A stretch of 64,000 bases of DNA from Rhodopseudomonas pentothenatexigens (GTDB lineage: Bacteria; Pseudomonadota; Alphaproteobacteria; Rhizobiales; Xanthobacteraceae). The first letter of the stretch is position 1. Every line of letters starts with the position of its first letter. The translations under genes and the position numbers were made by a program. The DNA is taken from contig NZ_UFQQ01000022.1 in NCBI RefSeq assembly GCF_900218015.1, positions 1 through 64,000 of the forward strand. Reading direction: 5' to 3'. The notes beneath the pieces are model-generated. The model saw only the letters and a list, made by a program, of their open reading frames with translations. It was not told the origin of the DNA and made no database searches. Of the stretch, positions 8,577-19,747 are shown piece after piece.

Positions 8577-9467
8577 ATGACTGATCCCGCCCCCACCGTC
8601 CGCGCCAGCTTCGTGCTCGGCGACGAGGCCACCGCCCGCCGCGTCACCGATCTGCTCGGCGAGTGCTTCGACGAGGCCGAGATGGCGATCGCAGCGTTCG
8701 AGCGGCCGGACCGCAGCTGGGAGGTCGCGCTGCATTTCGGCGAACAGCCGAACCTCGATCACATCCGCGAACTGGTGGCGCAGGCCGCAGGCCCCGAGGC
8801 CGCGCAGGCGATCAGCGTCGAAACCGTCGCCGCCAAGGACTGGGTCGCGGCGAGCCTGGAAGGGCTGGTGCCGGTGCCGGCCGGCCGCTTCGTCGTCCAC
8901 GGCAGTCATGACCGTGATCGGGTGCCGGCCAACAAGCTCGGCATCGAGATCGAGGCGGCGCTGGCGTTCGGCACCGGCCATCACGGCACCACCCGCGGCT
9001 GCCTGACCCTGCTCGACCTGGTGCTGCGCGCCGGCCCTCCGCAGCGCGTGCTCGACCTCGGCACCGGCACCGGCGTGCTGGCGATCGCCGCCGCCAAGGC
9101 GCTGCGTCACACCGTGCTGGCCACCGATATCGACAAGCAGTCGGTCGCGGTCGCGCGCGAGAACGCGCGGCTCAACGGCGTCGGCAATCTGGTGCAGGCC
9201 GAATGGGCGACCGGCTTCGCCTCGCCGGTGTTCGCCGCCCATGCGCCGTTCGATCTGGTGCTGGCCAATATCCTCGCCAATCCGCTGCGCAGCCTGGCGC
9301 AGCCGATGAGCGAGCACCTGGCGCCCGGCGCGCTGGTGATCCTGTCGGGGCTGCTGCAGCCGCAGGCGCAGAGCGTGATCGCGGCCTATCGGGCCCGCGG
9401 CTGCGTGCTGCTGCGGCAACTGGTGATCGAAGGCTGGAGCAGCCTGCTTCTGGTGAAGACGTTCTGA
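8577..9467 (+). CDS. prmA: Ribosomal protein L11 methyltransferase
   Basis: A 296-residue SAM-dependent enzyme that methylates ribosomal protein L11. The catalytic domain shows the family hallmark AFGTGHHGTTRGCL (about 130-143), SAM motif I LDLGTGTGVLAIAAAK (about 159-174), the acidic loop ATDIDKQSV and LANILANPL, where the family has its NxL/P post-motif. The N-terminal 100 residues form the L11-recognition part. ATG at 8577 gives the usual length; the frame is open 32 codons further up but that stretch crosses the DnaA-box-like region and has no family character. Confidence 0.93.
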   Translation: MTDPAPTVRASFVLGDEATARRVTDLLGECFDEAEMAIAAFERPDRSWEVALHFGEQPNLDHIRELVAQAAGPEAAQAISVETVAAKDWVAASLEGLVPVPAGRFVVHGSHDRDRVPANKLGIEIEAALAFGTGHHGTTRGCLTLLDLVLRAGPPQRVLDLGTGTGVLAIAAAKALRHTVLATDIDKQSVAVARENARLNGVGNLVQAEWATGFASPVFAAHAPFDLVLANILANPLRSLAQPMSEHLAPGALVILSGLLQPQAQSVIAAYRARGCVLLRQLVIEGWSSLLLVKTF

Positions 9468-9491
9468 CGGGGAGCGCCGCTGTGCGAGGGC

Positions 9492-9686
9492 TCAGTGCGC
9501 GGGCTTGTCGGGGAAGCGACTGTGGGCGTCGCCGTTCGGGTCGGTGCGCTTGACCGCCGACTGGACGAAGCGATCCAGGATCCGCACGATCACACCACGC
9601 GGCTGCTTCTGCTCGGGCTCGACGTTCGGAGGTGTACCACCCGGGCGGACCGGCGGGGAGATCTTCTCAAACGTAAAAGCAGGCAT
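9492..9686 (-). CDS. Small hypothetical protein (64 aa)
   Basis: A short, proline-rich, hydrophilic protein with no membrane segment and no motif I recognise. Support for it being a gene: an AGGTG ribosome site about 8 bases before the ATG, and a position filling most of an otherwise empty gap between prmA and pepP. The plus-strand frames over the same bases look like shadows. Function unknown. Confidence 0.5.
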   Translation of the reverse strand: MPAFTFEKISPPVRPGGTPPNVEPEQKQPRGVIVRILDRFVQSAVKRTDPNGDAHSRFPDKPAH

Positions 9687-9883
9687 GGTGTATCACCTCG
9701 TCATTGAGTTGAGACACTCCCGGGATTTGTCCCGGACGCGTTGTCGGAGCTTGTTGCAGCTGGCACTGCGGAGCTCCCGCCCGTCTCTTGCGGGCTCGAT
9801 AAATCAAGCATAACTCGTGCCATAAGCTCAGCTTTATGCATGCCGGGTGAGCAGTGCACAACAGGTCCAGGGAGCAGACCGCT

Positions 9884-11713
9884 ATGTTCGAGTCGCATTT
9901 CCAGAGCTTCGAGGAGCCCGAGAGCGGCGTCGCACTCACCGCGCGGCTGTCGGCGTTCCGCGAAGAGCTGCTGCGGCGCAAGCTCACCGGATTTGCGATT
10001 CCCCGCGCCGATCAGCAACAAAACGAATATGTGCCGCCGTCCGAAGAGCGGCTGGCGTGGCTCTCCGGCTTCACCGGGTCGGCGGGTCTGGCCTACGTGC
10101 TGATCGATCAGGCCGCTTTGTTCGTCGACGGCCGCTACACGCTGCAGGCCGCCAAACAGGTCGACGGAAATGCCTGGCGCATCGAGTCACTGGTCGAGCC
10201 GCCGCCGGAACGCTGGCTGGAGACACATCTGAAAGCCGGTGATCGCCTCGGATTTGATCCGTGGCTGCACACTTCTTCGGCAGTCGAGCGGATGCAGGCC
10301 GCCTGCGCCAAGGCCGGCGCCGAGCTGGTGGCGGTCGACGGCAATCCGGTCGATGCGGTGTGGAGCGAACGCCCCGCGCCGCCGCTCGGACCGGTCAGCA
10401 TCCACGGCGTGGAATTTTCCGGCGAGAGCGAGGCCAGCAAGCTCGGCCGCATCAACGACGAGCTCGCCCGGTTGAAGGCGGATGCGCTGGTGCTGTCCGA
10501 CTCGCACGCGGTGGCCTGGACCTTCAACATCCGCGGCGCCGACGTCTCGCATACGCCGCTGCCGCTGTCCTACGCGCTGCTGCCGAAGGACGGCCGCCCC
10601 ACCATCTTCATCGACGGCCGCAAGCTGTCGAACAGCGTGCGCGACCATCTCGAACAGACCGCCGAGGTCGCCGAGCCGGCCGCGCTGGCGCCGATGCTGC
10701 GCGAGCTCGCCAAAACCGGCGCGACGATCGCGCTCGACAGCGCCACCGCGGCCGATGCGCTGACCCGGCTGATCCGGGATGCCGGCGGCAAGCCGCTGCG
10801 CGGCGCCGATCCGGTGGCGCTTCTGAAGGCCGTGAAGAACTCCGCCGAGGTCGACGGCACCCGCGCCGCGCATCGCCGCGACGCGGTGGCGCTGGCGCGC
10901 TTTCTCGCCTTCATCGATGCGGAGGCGCCGAACGGCACGCTGACCGAGATCGACGCGGTCGAAGCGCTGGAGACGTTCCGCCGCGACACCAGCGCGCTCA
11001 AGGACGTGTCGTTCCCGACCATCTCCGGCACCGGCCCGAACGGCGCGATCGTGCATTATCGCGTCACCCGCAAGAGCAACCGGCGGATCCAGCCCGGCGA
11101 TCTGCTGCTGATCGATTCCGGCGCGCAGTATCAGGACGGCACCACCGACGTCACCCGCACCATCGCGGTCGGGACGCCTTCGGCGGAGATGCGCGACCGC
11201 TTCACCCGCGTGCTGCGCGGCCATCTGGCGATCGCCCGCGCGGTGTTTCCCGACGGCACCACCGGCGCGCAGCTCGACACCCTGGCGCGGCAGTTCCTGT
11301 GGCAGGCCGGGATCGATTTCGAGCACGGCACCGGCCACGGCGTCGGCAGCTATTTGTCGGTGCACGAAGGCCCGGCGCGGATCTCCAAGCTCGGCACCAC
11401 GCCGCTGAAGCGCGGCATGATCCTGTCCAACGAGCCCGGCTACTACAAGACCGACGGCTTCGGCATCCGCATCGAGAATCTCGAACTGGTGGTCGAGAAA
11501 CAGATCGGCGGCGCCGAGAAGCCGATGAACGGCTTCGAGGCCCTGACGCTGGCGCCGATCGACCGCCGCCTGATCGACGTCGCGATGCTCAGCGCCGAGG
11601 AACTGGAATGGCTGAACGCCTACCACGCCCGCGTCCGCGAAACCGTCCGCCCCCACCTCGACGGCCCGATCCAGCTTTGGCTCGACGCTGCGACAGCGCC
11701 GTTGGAGGCCTAA
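9884..11713 (+). CDS. pepP: Xaa-Pro aminopeptidase (M24B, long form)
   Basis: A 609-residue cytosolic metallopeptidase that would remove N-terminal residues before proline. It has two N-terminal creatinase-like domains (about residues 20-300) and a C-terminal pita-bread catalytic domain. Metal ligands are visible: two Asp in LLIDSGAQYQDGTTDVTRT, His in GTGHGVGSYLSVHEGP, Glu in ILSNEPGYY and Glu in GIRIENLEL. The length matches eukaryotic-type APP1 rather than the 440-residue E. coli PepP. ATG at 9884 has GGAG upstream; a GTG ten codons earlier is the alternative. The symbol is used for the activity, not to imply orthology to E. coli pepP. Confidence 0.9.
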   Translation: MFESHFQSFEEPESGVALTARLSAFREELLRRKLTGFAIPRADQQQNEYVPPSEERLAWLSGFTGSAGLAYVLIDQAALFVDGRYTLQAAKQVDGNAWRIESLVEPPPERWLETHLKAGDRLGFDPWLHTSSAVERMQAACAKAGAELVAVDGNPVDAVWSERPAPPLGPVSIHGVEFSGESEASKLGRINDELARLKADALVLSDSHAVAWTFNIRGADVSHTPLPLSYALLPKDGRPTIFIDGRKLSNSVRDHLEQTAEVAEPAALAPMLRELAKTGATIALDSATAADALTRLIRDAGGKPLRGADPVALLKAVKNSAEVDGTRAAHRRDAVALARFLAFIDAEAPNGTLTEIDAVEALETFRRDTSALKDVSFPTISGTGPNGAIVHYRVTRKSNRRIQPGDLLLIDSGAQYQDGTTDVTRTIAVGTPSAEMRDRFTRVLRGHLAIARAVFPDGTTGAQLDTLARQFLWQAGIDFEHGTGHGVGSYLSVHEGPARISKLGTTPLKRGMILSNEPGYYKTDGFGIRIENLELVVEKQIGGAEKPMNGFEALTLAPIDRRLIDVAMLSAEELEWLNAYHARVRETVRPHLDGPIQLWLDAATAPLEA

Positions 11714-11747
11714 CCTTTGAGGCGGTGAGCGCCGCCCTCTCCACGAG

Positions 11748-11891
11748 TCATTCCGGGGCACGCGCATAGCGCGTGAGCCCGGAATCCATAGCCCCTGGAC
11801 TCGCGGAGAAGCACGGCGGCTGCGCCCCTCCTCCATCACAGACGCCAGGGGATATGGATTCCGGGCTCGCGCTCCGCGCGCCCCGGAATGA
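11748..11891. repeat. Palindromic repeat, family B
   Basis: Outer arms tcattccggggc and gccccggaatga enclose further inverted arms around ccggaatccat. The same arms occur at 13449-13557. It lies between two same-strand genes and would form a large cruciform or RNA hairpin. Small dispersed palindromes of this kind are typical of the Bradyrhizobium/Rhodopseudomonas group. Confidence 0.85.
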
Positions 11892-12082
11892 CAGTCGAGA
11901 GTCTCTGCGCACACTCCAGAATGACGCGTGGCTGACGATCGGCCACTGCCGACACCGCCCCCGCCCGCCCTCCGCATAGCCTTATGCCGAAAAACCGCCT
12001 GTTAGCATCGTTCCGGCAGGCTACAGTCGTTTCACCAGCTCACATCCTTCGCCACGGCAGGCCCGTCGGGAACCGCTCACGC

Positions 12083-13369
12083 ATGCACGGAATCGTCGGC
12101 AGATACGCAACGATCGACGCCAGCCGGCGCGACGCGCCGCCGTCGAAGCTGCTGCTTCTGCTGCTGGTGCTGATGAACGGTGCCGCACCGATCGCGCTGT
12201 ACATCTTCGTGCCGGCGCTGCCGGTGCTGGCGAGCGATTTTTCCAGCGACATCTCGGTCGCGCAGATGACGGTGTCGCTCTACATGGTCGGGCTGGCCTG
12301 CTCGCAGCTGATCATGGGGCCGTTGTCAGATCGGTTCGGCCGCCGCCCGGTGCTGCTCGGCGGGCTGGCGTTGATGGTCGCGGCCAGCATCGGCTGCATC
12401 TTCGCGCAGACGCTGCCGCAACTGATCGCCTTGCGCTTCCTGCAGGCGCTCGGCGGCGCTTCGGGCATGGTGATCAGCCGCGCCATCATCCGCGATCTCT
12501 ACAGCCGCGACCGCGTCGGCGGCATGCTCAGCCTGGTGATCGCCGTGATGATGATCGCGCAGATGCTGAGCCCGCTCGCCGGCGGCGTGATCGAAACCGC
12601 GTTCGGCTGGCGCGCGATCTTCTACGCCGTCACCGCCGGGGCGATCGTCGTCGCCGCCGCGATCACACTGGCGCTGCCGGAAACATGCCGGCGCAGCGCG
12701 CCCGCCGCGCCGCGCGGCGGCTTCCGCACCGACCTGCGCAGCCTGTTCGGCAGCCGCGCCTTCATCGGCTATGTGCTGTGCCAGGTGCTGGCCTCGGCGA
12801 TCATCTTCATCTTCGCCGGCGGCGGCCCCTACGTCGTGGTGACGCAGATGGGCCGCAGCAGCGCCGAGTACGGCGCCTGGTTCGCCAGCTCCGGCTTCGC
12901 CTATCTGATGGGCAATTTGTTCTGCGTGAAGTTCTCGCCGCGGCATTCGCTCGACCGGCTGATCTGGTTCGGCCTCGGCTTGCAGATCGCCGGCGCGGCG
13001 CTCAATCTGGCGTGGGGCGTGCTCGGCTGGAATCAAGTGCCGAGCTGGCTGTTCGGCACCCACATGATCATCATGTTCGGCAACGCCGCGGTGATGGCCA
13101 ATGCCGCCGCCGGCGCGATCAGCATCCGGCCGCAGGCGGCCGGCACCGCATCCGGTCTGATGGGCTTCACCCAATTCGGGTTCGGCTCGCTATGCTCGCA
13201 GGCCGGCGCCTGGCTCGGCGGCCATTTCGCGACGCCGCTGCCGCTCAACATCGCGATCTTCGGGACGGCGCTCGCCTGCGCCTCGGCGATGATCTTCCTG
13301 GTGCCACGCCGCAATCTGATCGCGACCGAGGAGATGATCGAACAGGCGGAAGAAGAGACGCTGGTGTAG
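12083..13369 (+). CDS. Drug resistance MFS transporter, Bcr/CflA family
   Basis: A 428-residue, twelve-segment major facilitator antiporter, likely a drug/proton exporter. MFS motif A is clear between helices 2 and 3 (GPLSDRFGRRPVLLGG), and motif C-like glycine/proline residues occur in helix 5 (QMLSPLAGGVIE). Similarity to the Bcr/CflA (DHA1) subgroup is suggested by the N-terminal pattern LYIFVPALPVLASDF. Two starts are possible: ATG 12083 (used) and ATG 11984; neither has a strong ribosome site, and the longer form would add 33 residues without membrane character. Palindromic repeats lie on both sides, so it is probably transcribed alone. Confidence 0.88.
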   Translation: MHGIVGRYATIDASRRDAPPSKLLLLLLVLMNGAAPIALYIFVPALPVLASDFSSDISVAQMTVSLYMVGLACSQLIMGPLSDRFGRRPVLLGGLALMVAASIGCIFAQTLPQLIALRFLQALGGASGMVISRAIIRDLYSRDRVGGMLSLVIAVMMIAQMLSPLAGGVIETAFGWRAIFYAVTAGAIVVAAAITLALPETCRRSAPAAPRGGFRTDLRSLFGSRAFIGYVLCQVLASAIIFIFAGGGPYVVVTQMGRSSAEYGAWFASSGFAYLMGNLFCVKFSPRHSLDRLIWFGLGLQIAGAALNLAWGVLGWNQVPSWLFGTHMIIMFGNAAVMANAAAGAISIRPQAAGTASGLMGFTQFGFGSLCSQAGAWLGGHFATPLPLNIAIFGTALACASAMIFLVPRRNLIATEEMIEQAEEETLV

Positions 13370-13380
13370 ACCGATCCCAG

Positions 13381-13622
13381 CGTCGTCCTCCGCGAAAGCG
13401 GAGGATCCAGTATCCCAGAGACTCACGCGTTCACATCGAAGCGCCTCAACGAGTCATTCCGGGGCGCTCACGCAAGTGAGCGAACCCGGAATCTGACACG
13501 CGGATGGACTGCAGCGAGATTCCGGGTTCGCGCTACGCGCGCCCCGGAATGACTCGTGGAGGGGACGGCGGACCGCCTCAAAGCTCTGGGATACTGGTTC
13601 GCCCGCCTGCGCGGGCGATGAC
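13381..13622. repeat. Family A repeat carrying an inserted family B repeat
   Basis: Outer inverted arms ccagtatcccagag (13407-13420) and ctctgggatactgg (13584-13597), each next to a small GC hairpin, define a family A element also seen at 33413-33514 and 61648-61770. Inside it sits a complete family B palindrome (13449-13557) with perfect 17-base arms acgagtcattccggggc. The nesting suggests insertion of one element into the other. No coding sequence lies in the interval. Confidence 0.85.
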
Positions 13623-13642
13623 GGATGGGGGGATGTCGACGA

Positions 13643-15802
<2,160 letters not shown>

Positions 15803-15804
15803 TT

Positions 15805-15947
15805 ACCTCTCCCCGCAATGCGGGGAGAGGTCGACCGGCGAAGCCGGTCGGGTGAGGGGCAAGGCACGGTGCTAACCGCACAACTCGGCCTCGCGGATAC
15901 GCCCCCTCACCCCGCCCCTCTCCCCGCGCGCGGGGAGAGGGAGAAGA
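15805..15947. repeat. Palindromic repeat, family E, between recN and ligA
   Basis: Two GC-rich hairpins (cctctccccgc...gcggggagagg, twice) with an inverted gtgaggggc/gccccctcac pair between them. The element begins 2 bases after the recN stop codon, so it could act as a transcript stop or as an mRNA-stabilising structure between recN and ligA. Confidence 0.8.
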
Positions 15948-15948
15948 C

Positions 15949-17634
15949 CTACCCCGCCGCCTTGATCAGCCGGTCGGCCGCGGCCCGCGCCTCTGCGGTG
16001 ATCTCGGCCCCGGCCAGCATGCGGGCGATTTCTTCGCGGCGGTGTTCTTCGGCCAGCGCGGCGACGCGGGTGGCGACGCGTTTGCCCTTGTCGAGGGCGG
16101 CTTTCGAGATCAGCAAATGCTGGTCGGCGCGGGCGGCGACCTGGGGCGCGTGGGTGACGGCCATCACCTGGACCTTGGAGGCGAGCCGCGCCAGCCGGGC
16201 GCCGATCGCGTCGGCGACCGCACCGCCGACGCCGGTATCGATCTCGTCGAACACCAGGGTCGGCGCCGAGCCCTTGTCGGACAGCACCACCTTCAGCGCG
16301 AGCAGGAAGCGCGACAGCTCGCCGCCGGATGCCACCTTCATCAGCGGGCCCGGCCGCGTGCCCGGATTGGTCTGCACCCAGAATTCGACCCGGTCGATCC
16401 CCTGCGGCCCCGGAGCCGCCACGTCGGCCTCGACCTGGGTCATGAACTTGGCGCGTTCGAGCTTGAGCGGCGCGAGCTCGGCGCCGACCGCCTTGTTGAG
16501 CTTGTCGGCGGCCTTGGCGCGCGCCGCGGACAGCTTGGTCGCCGCAGCGCTGTAGCGGGCGTCGGACTCGGCGGCGTCCTTCTCCAGCACCACCAGCCGA
16601 TCGGCGCCGGCGTCGATCAGCGCGACGTCGGCGACGTATTGCGCCGCCAGCGCGGCGAGCGAATCCACCGGCGTCGAATATTTCCGGGCGGCGGCGCGCA
16701 AAGCAAACAGCCGCTCCTCGATCCGCTCCAGCTCCAAGGGGTCGAAATCCGCCGCCGCCAGCGCCGCATTGAGCAGCTGGTCGGCCTCCTCCAGCGCATT
16801 GATGGCGGCGTCGATTGCTTTCACCGCCGGCTCGACCAGTTGCGGCGCGGAGCCGGCGCGGCGCTCCAGCCGGCGCACCGCGGCGGCGAGCGAAGCCACC
16901 GGCGAATGATGCCCTCCGACCGCTTCCTGGGCCTCGCGCAGATCGGCGGCGATCTTCTCGCCCTGCATCATGGTGGCGCGGCGCTCGGCCAGCGAGGTCT
17001 CCTCGCCGTCCTGCGGCGCGAGTTGCTTCAATTCGTCGGCGGCGTGGCGCAGATAGTCGGCCTCGCGCGCGGCGCGCTCCATCCCGGCGCGATGGGCGTC
17101 GAGCGCGGCCCGCGCGGTGCGGCGGCCCTCCCACAGCGTCTCCAGCGCGGCGACGTCCTTGTCGAGGCCGGCGAAGGCGTCGAGCAGCCGGCGATGGGTG
17201 GCGGCATCGACCAGCGCGCGCTCGTCGTGCTGGCCGTGGATCTCGACCAGCGTCGCGCCGACGGTCTTCAGGGTCTGCACGCTGACCGACTGGTCGTTGA
17301 TGAAAGCGCGGGTGCGGCCGTCGGCGAGCTGGACGCGGCGCAGGATCAATTCGCCGGATTCGTCGACCTCGCGATCGTCCAGGCCGTTGGCCTTGAGAAT
17401 CGCGAACGCCGGGTGGGTCCTGGCGACGTCGAAGGAGGCGGTGACCTGGCCGTGCTCGGCGCCGTGGCGGACCAGCGCCGCATCGCCGCGGCCGCCGAGC
17501 GCCAGCGCAAAGGCATCGAGCAGGATCGACTTGCCGGCGCCGGTTTCGCCGGTCAGCACCGCGAGGCCACGGGAGAATTCGATGTCGAGCCGCTCGATCA
17601 ACACGATATCGCGGATCGAAAGGCGCGCCAGCAT
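15949..17634 (-). CDS. recN: DNA repair protein RecN
   Basis: A 561-residue SMC-like ATPase for double-strand break repair. The N-terminal half-site holds Walker A GETGAGKS (residues 29-36) in the usual LTGETGAGKSILLDA context. The middle is Ala/Glu/Arg-rich coiled coil, and the C-terminal half holds signature SGGELSRF, Walker B LVFDEIDTGVGG and the H-loop VTHAPQVAA. Length is normal. It starts 12 bases downstream of the bamD stop, so the two are probably cotranscribed, an arrangement common in alphaproteobacteria. Confidence 0.95.
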   Translation of the reverse strand: MLARLSIRDIVLIERLDIEFSRGLAVLTGETGAGKSILLDAFALALGGRGDAALVRHGAEHGQVTASFDVARTHPAFAILKANGLDDREVDESGELILRRVQLADGRTRAFINDQSVSVQTLKTVGATLVEIHGQHDERALVDAATHRRLLDAFAGLDKDVAALETLWEGRRTARAALDAHRAGMERAAREADYLRHAADELKQLAPQDGEETSLAERRATMMQGEKIAADLREAQEAVGGHHSPVASLAAAVRRLERRAGSAPQLVEPAVKAIDAAINALEEADQLLNAALAAADFDPLELERIEERLFALRAAARKYSTPVDSLAALAAQYVADVALIDAGADRLVVLEKDAAESDARYSAAATKLSAARAKAADKLNKAVGAELAPLKLERAKFMTQVEADVAAPGPQGIDRVEFWVQTNPGTRPGPLMKVASGGELSRFLLALKVVLSDKGSAPTLVFDEIDTGVGGAVADAIGARLARLASKVQVMAVTHAPQVAARADQHLLISKAALDKGKRVATRVAALAEEHRREEIARMLAGAEITAEARAAADRLIKAAG

Positions 17635-17646
17635 GAGAGACAGGTC

Positions 17647-18555
17647 CTATCCGAGGCCGAGTTTCTTGAACGACCTAGAGATCCAGGAGCCCTTGTTCTC
17701 GGTCGGTTCGAGTCCACCCGACTTTACAAGAGTGTAGGCGTCTTTGTACCACTTGCTGTCAGGAAAGTTGTGGCCAAGCACGGCGGCGGCGGTCTGCGCC
17801 TCGCCGACGATGCCGATCGCCATATAGGCCTCGGTCAGCCGCGCCAGCGCCTCTTCGACGTGGCGGGTGGTCTGGTAGCGCGTCACCACGGTCTTGAACC
17901 GGTTGATCGCCGCGGCGTAGTCGCGCTTGCTCATGTAATAGCGGCCGATATCCATCTCCTTGCCGGCGAGCTGGTCGCGGGCGCCTTCCAGCTTCTGCTT
18001 GGCGCTGTTGGCGTATTCGGAGGTCGGATATTTGCGGATCACCTCTTCGAGCGCCGCGATCGCCTTTTCGGTGCGGCCCTGGTCGCGCGAGATGTCCGGG
18101 ATCTGGTCGTAATTCGACGCCGCGATCAGATACTGCGCATAGGCGGCATCCGCGCTGCCGGGATGCAGCGTGACGTAGCGGGTGGCGGCACCGATACAGC
18201 TGTCGTAGTCGCCGGCCTGATAATAGGCGTAGGCCGACATCAGCAGCGATTTGCGCGCCCAATCCGAATACGGGTGCTGGCGGTCGACTTCCTCGAACTT
18301 CTTGGCGGCGCCTTTGATGTCCTTGTCCTTGTTCATCAGGTACAAGCCCTCATTATAGAGCTTGTCCGCCGGCTCATCGATCATCTTGTCGTCTTTGGCC
18401 AGGAACTTGTCCCAGATCGCGCCGGTGCCGCAGCCGCCGAGCGGCAGCGACAGCGCGAGCAGACTGAAGATCATCGGAAGGCCGCGCCGCAGGCGATCGC
18501 CTCTGCGAGAAGTATTTCCGTTCCGCAGTCCGAGCGCGATCCGCTGTGCCGACAT
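17647..18555 (-). CDS. bamD: Outer membrane assembly lipoprotein BamD
   Basis: A 302-residue lipoprotein of the BAM complex that inserts beta-barrel proteins into the outer membrane. Lipobox SLPLGGC puts the lipidated cysteine at about residue 42; an unusually long, arginine-rich n-region precedes the hydrophobic part of the signal. The mature part consists of TPR-like helical pairs (LYNEGLYLMNKDKDIKGAAK, KYPTSEYANSAKQKLEG and others), as in BamD/ComL. ATG at 18555 has GGAA-type ribosome sequence. Its place between lpxC and recN is typical of the Rhizobiales. Confidence 0.93.
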   Translation of the reverse strand: MSAQRIALGLRNGNTSRRGDRLRRGLPMIFSLLALSLPLGGCGTGAIWDKFLAKDDKMIDEPADKLYNEGLYLMNKDKDIKGAAKKFEEVDRQHPYSDWARKSLLMSAYAYYQAGDYDSCIGAATRYVTLHPGSADAAYAQYLIAASNYDQIPDISRDQGRTEKAIAALEEVIRKYPTSEYANSAKQKLEGARDQLAGKEMDIGRYYMSKRDYAAAINRFKTVVTRYQTTRHVEEALARLTEAYMAIGIVGEAQTAAAVLGHNFPDSKWYKDAYTLVKSGGLEPTENKGSWISRSFKKLGLG

Positions 18556-18784
18556 CAATTCCAACCCGACCAATGGAGAACGGTGAGCCCGGCATCCGGC
18601 CGAGGCTACGATGGCCTTCAGCCATCGAACGACGCCGGACGAAAACAGGCGACCGCCGGCTGTTTAGCCGAAAAAGGCGACTTCACCAACCGGTTACGCA
18701 GCCAATTCGCCGGGAATAAGGCGGCCGGCTCAATCGGTTAACAGGCGGCATCGCTGTGGAAAATCACCTGACGCGCTGTTGCGG

Positions 18785-19747
18785 TCAGGACACGTCCGGG
18801 CCGTAGGCCGGGGCCACCATGCCGCCGACCAGACCAGTGACGGCTTCCGCGTGGCCGCGCACCGCGCGGCGGGCCGGCTCGGCTTCGATCACCCGCCAGG
18901 CGCTGCGATCGGCCAGCAGAGTGGTCAGCGCGGTGTGGTTCAGCTTGTGGCCGCCGCGCACCGAGCGATAGGCGCCGAGGATCGGCAGGCCGGCGAGCGC
19001 GAGATCGCCGATCGCGTCCAGCGCCTTGTGGCGGGCGCATTCGTCGGCGTAGCGCAGGCCTTCAGGGTTCAGCAGCCGATCGTCGTCGAACACCACCGAG
19101 TTTTCGAACGAGGCGCCGAGCGCGTAACCCATCTTCCACAGCCGGGCGACGTCGTTCATCCGGCCGAAGGTGCGGGCGCGGGCGACTTCGCGGCGGAACA
19201 TCTCCGGCTCGACGCCGAGAGCGTAATTCTGCTTGCCGATGTGGGGGTTGGCGAAGTCGATTTCGACTTCGACGCGGAAGCCGGACGCATAGGGGCGGAA
19301 TTCGCCGATGGATTCGCCGATCGCGGCCGAAACCGGCTTCAGAACCTGCAGATACCGTCGGGGAGCAGCCTGCTCGCGGATACCGGCCTGGTCGATGGCG
19401 GCGACGAACGGGGCAGCGCTGCCGTCCATGATCGGGACTTCGGGACCGTCGACTTCGATGGTGGCGTTATCGATGCCCATGCCGCGCAGCGCGGCCAGAA
19501 CGTGTTCGGCGGTGGAAACCAGCGGTCCGTCGCTATCCCCCAGGACGGTGGCGAGTTCGGTGGCGACCACCGATTTCGACGTCGCCTTGATCTCGCGGTC
19601 GGCGCCGTCCAGTCCGGTCCGGACAAAAAGAAAACCCGCATCGACATCTGCGGGTCCCAACGTCAGAGTCACAGGACGGCCCGAATGAACACCTACGCCC
19701 GTCACCGTGGCTTGCGAACGCAGCGTGGTTTGCCGGCTGAACTTCAT
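18785..19747 (-). CDS. lpxC: UDP-3-O-acyl-N-acetylglucosamine deacetylase
   Basis: A 320-residue zinc amidase making the committed step of lipid A synthesis in the cytosol. Zinc ligands fit H82 (in STAEHVLAAL), H240 and D244 (HKALDAIGD); E81 is the likely general base and H267 (GGHKLNH) the second catalytic residue. ATG at 19747 gives the standard N-terminus KFSRQTTLRSQATVTGVGVH. The frame is open 31 codons further up but without family resemblance. It lies 230 bases upstream of bamD and about 350 bases downstream of ftsZ, whose terminator separates them. An odd terminator-like hairpin lies inside the gene, about 100 bases after the start (see findings). Confidence 0.96.
   Translation of the reverse strand: MKFSRQTTLRSQATVTGVGVHSGRPVTLTLGPADVDAGFLFVRTGLDGADREIKATSKSVVATELATVLGDSDGPLVSTAEHVLAALRGMGIDNATIEVDGPEVPIMDGSAAPFVAAIDQAGIREQAAPRRYLQVLKPVSAAIGESIGEFRPYASGFRVEVEIDFANPHIGKQNYALGVEPEMFRREVARARTFGRMNDVARLWKMGYALGASFENSVVFDDDRLLNPEGLRYADECARHKALDAIGDLALAGLPILGAYRSVRGGHKLNHTALTTLLADRSAWRVIEAEPARRAVRGHAEAVTGLVGGMVAPAYGPDVS
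19625..19655 (-). terminator. Terminator-like hairpin inside lpxC
   Basis: On the minus strand the 7-bp stem ACCCGCA/TGCGGGT (19649-19655 with 19634-19640, 8-base loop) is followed by TTTCTTTTTG. It overlies codons of residues about 31-41 of LpxC. It has the form of an intrinsic terminator in the sense direction but sits in coding sequence; whether it works is unknown. Confidence 0.5.

Noticed and set aside
8250-8584. Two short plus-strand frames (66 and 69 codons) before prmA
   Set aside because: No ribosome site, no recognisable segment, and they run over the DnaA-box-like words.
10187-11977. 596-codon minus-strand frame
   Set aside because: Antisense to aminopeptidase P, which keeps all metal ligands.
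16042-18741. 899-codon plus-strand frame
   Set aside because: Antisense to recN and bamD and crosses both gene ends; no domain or signal.
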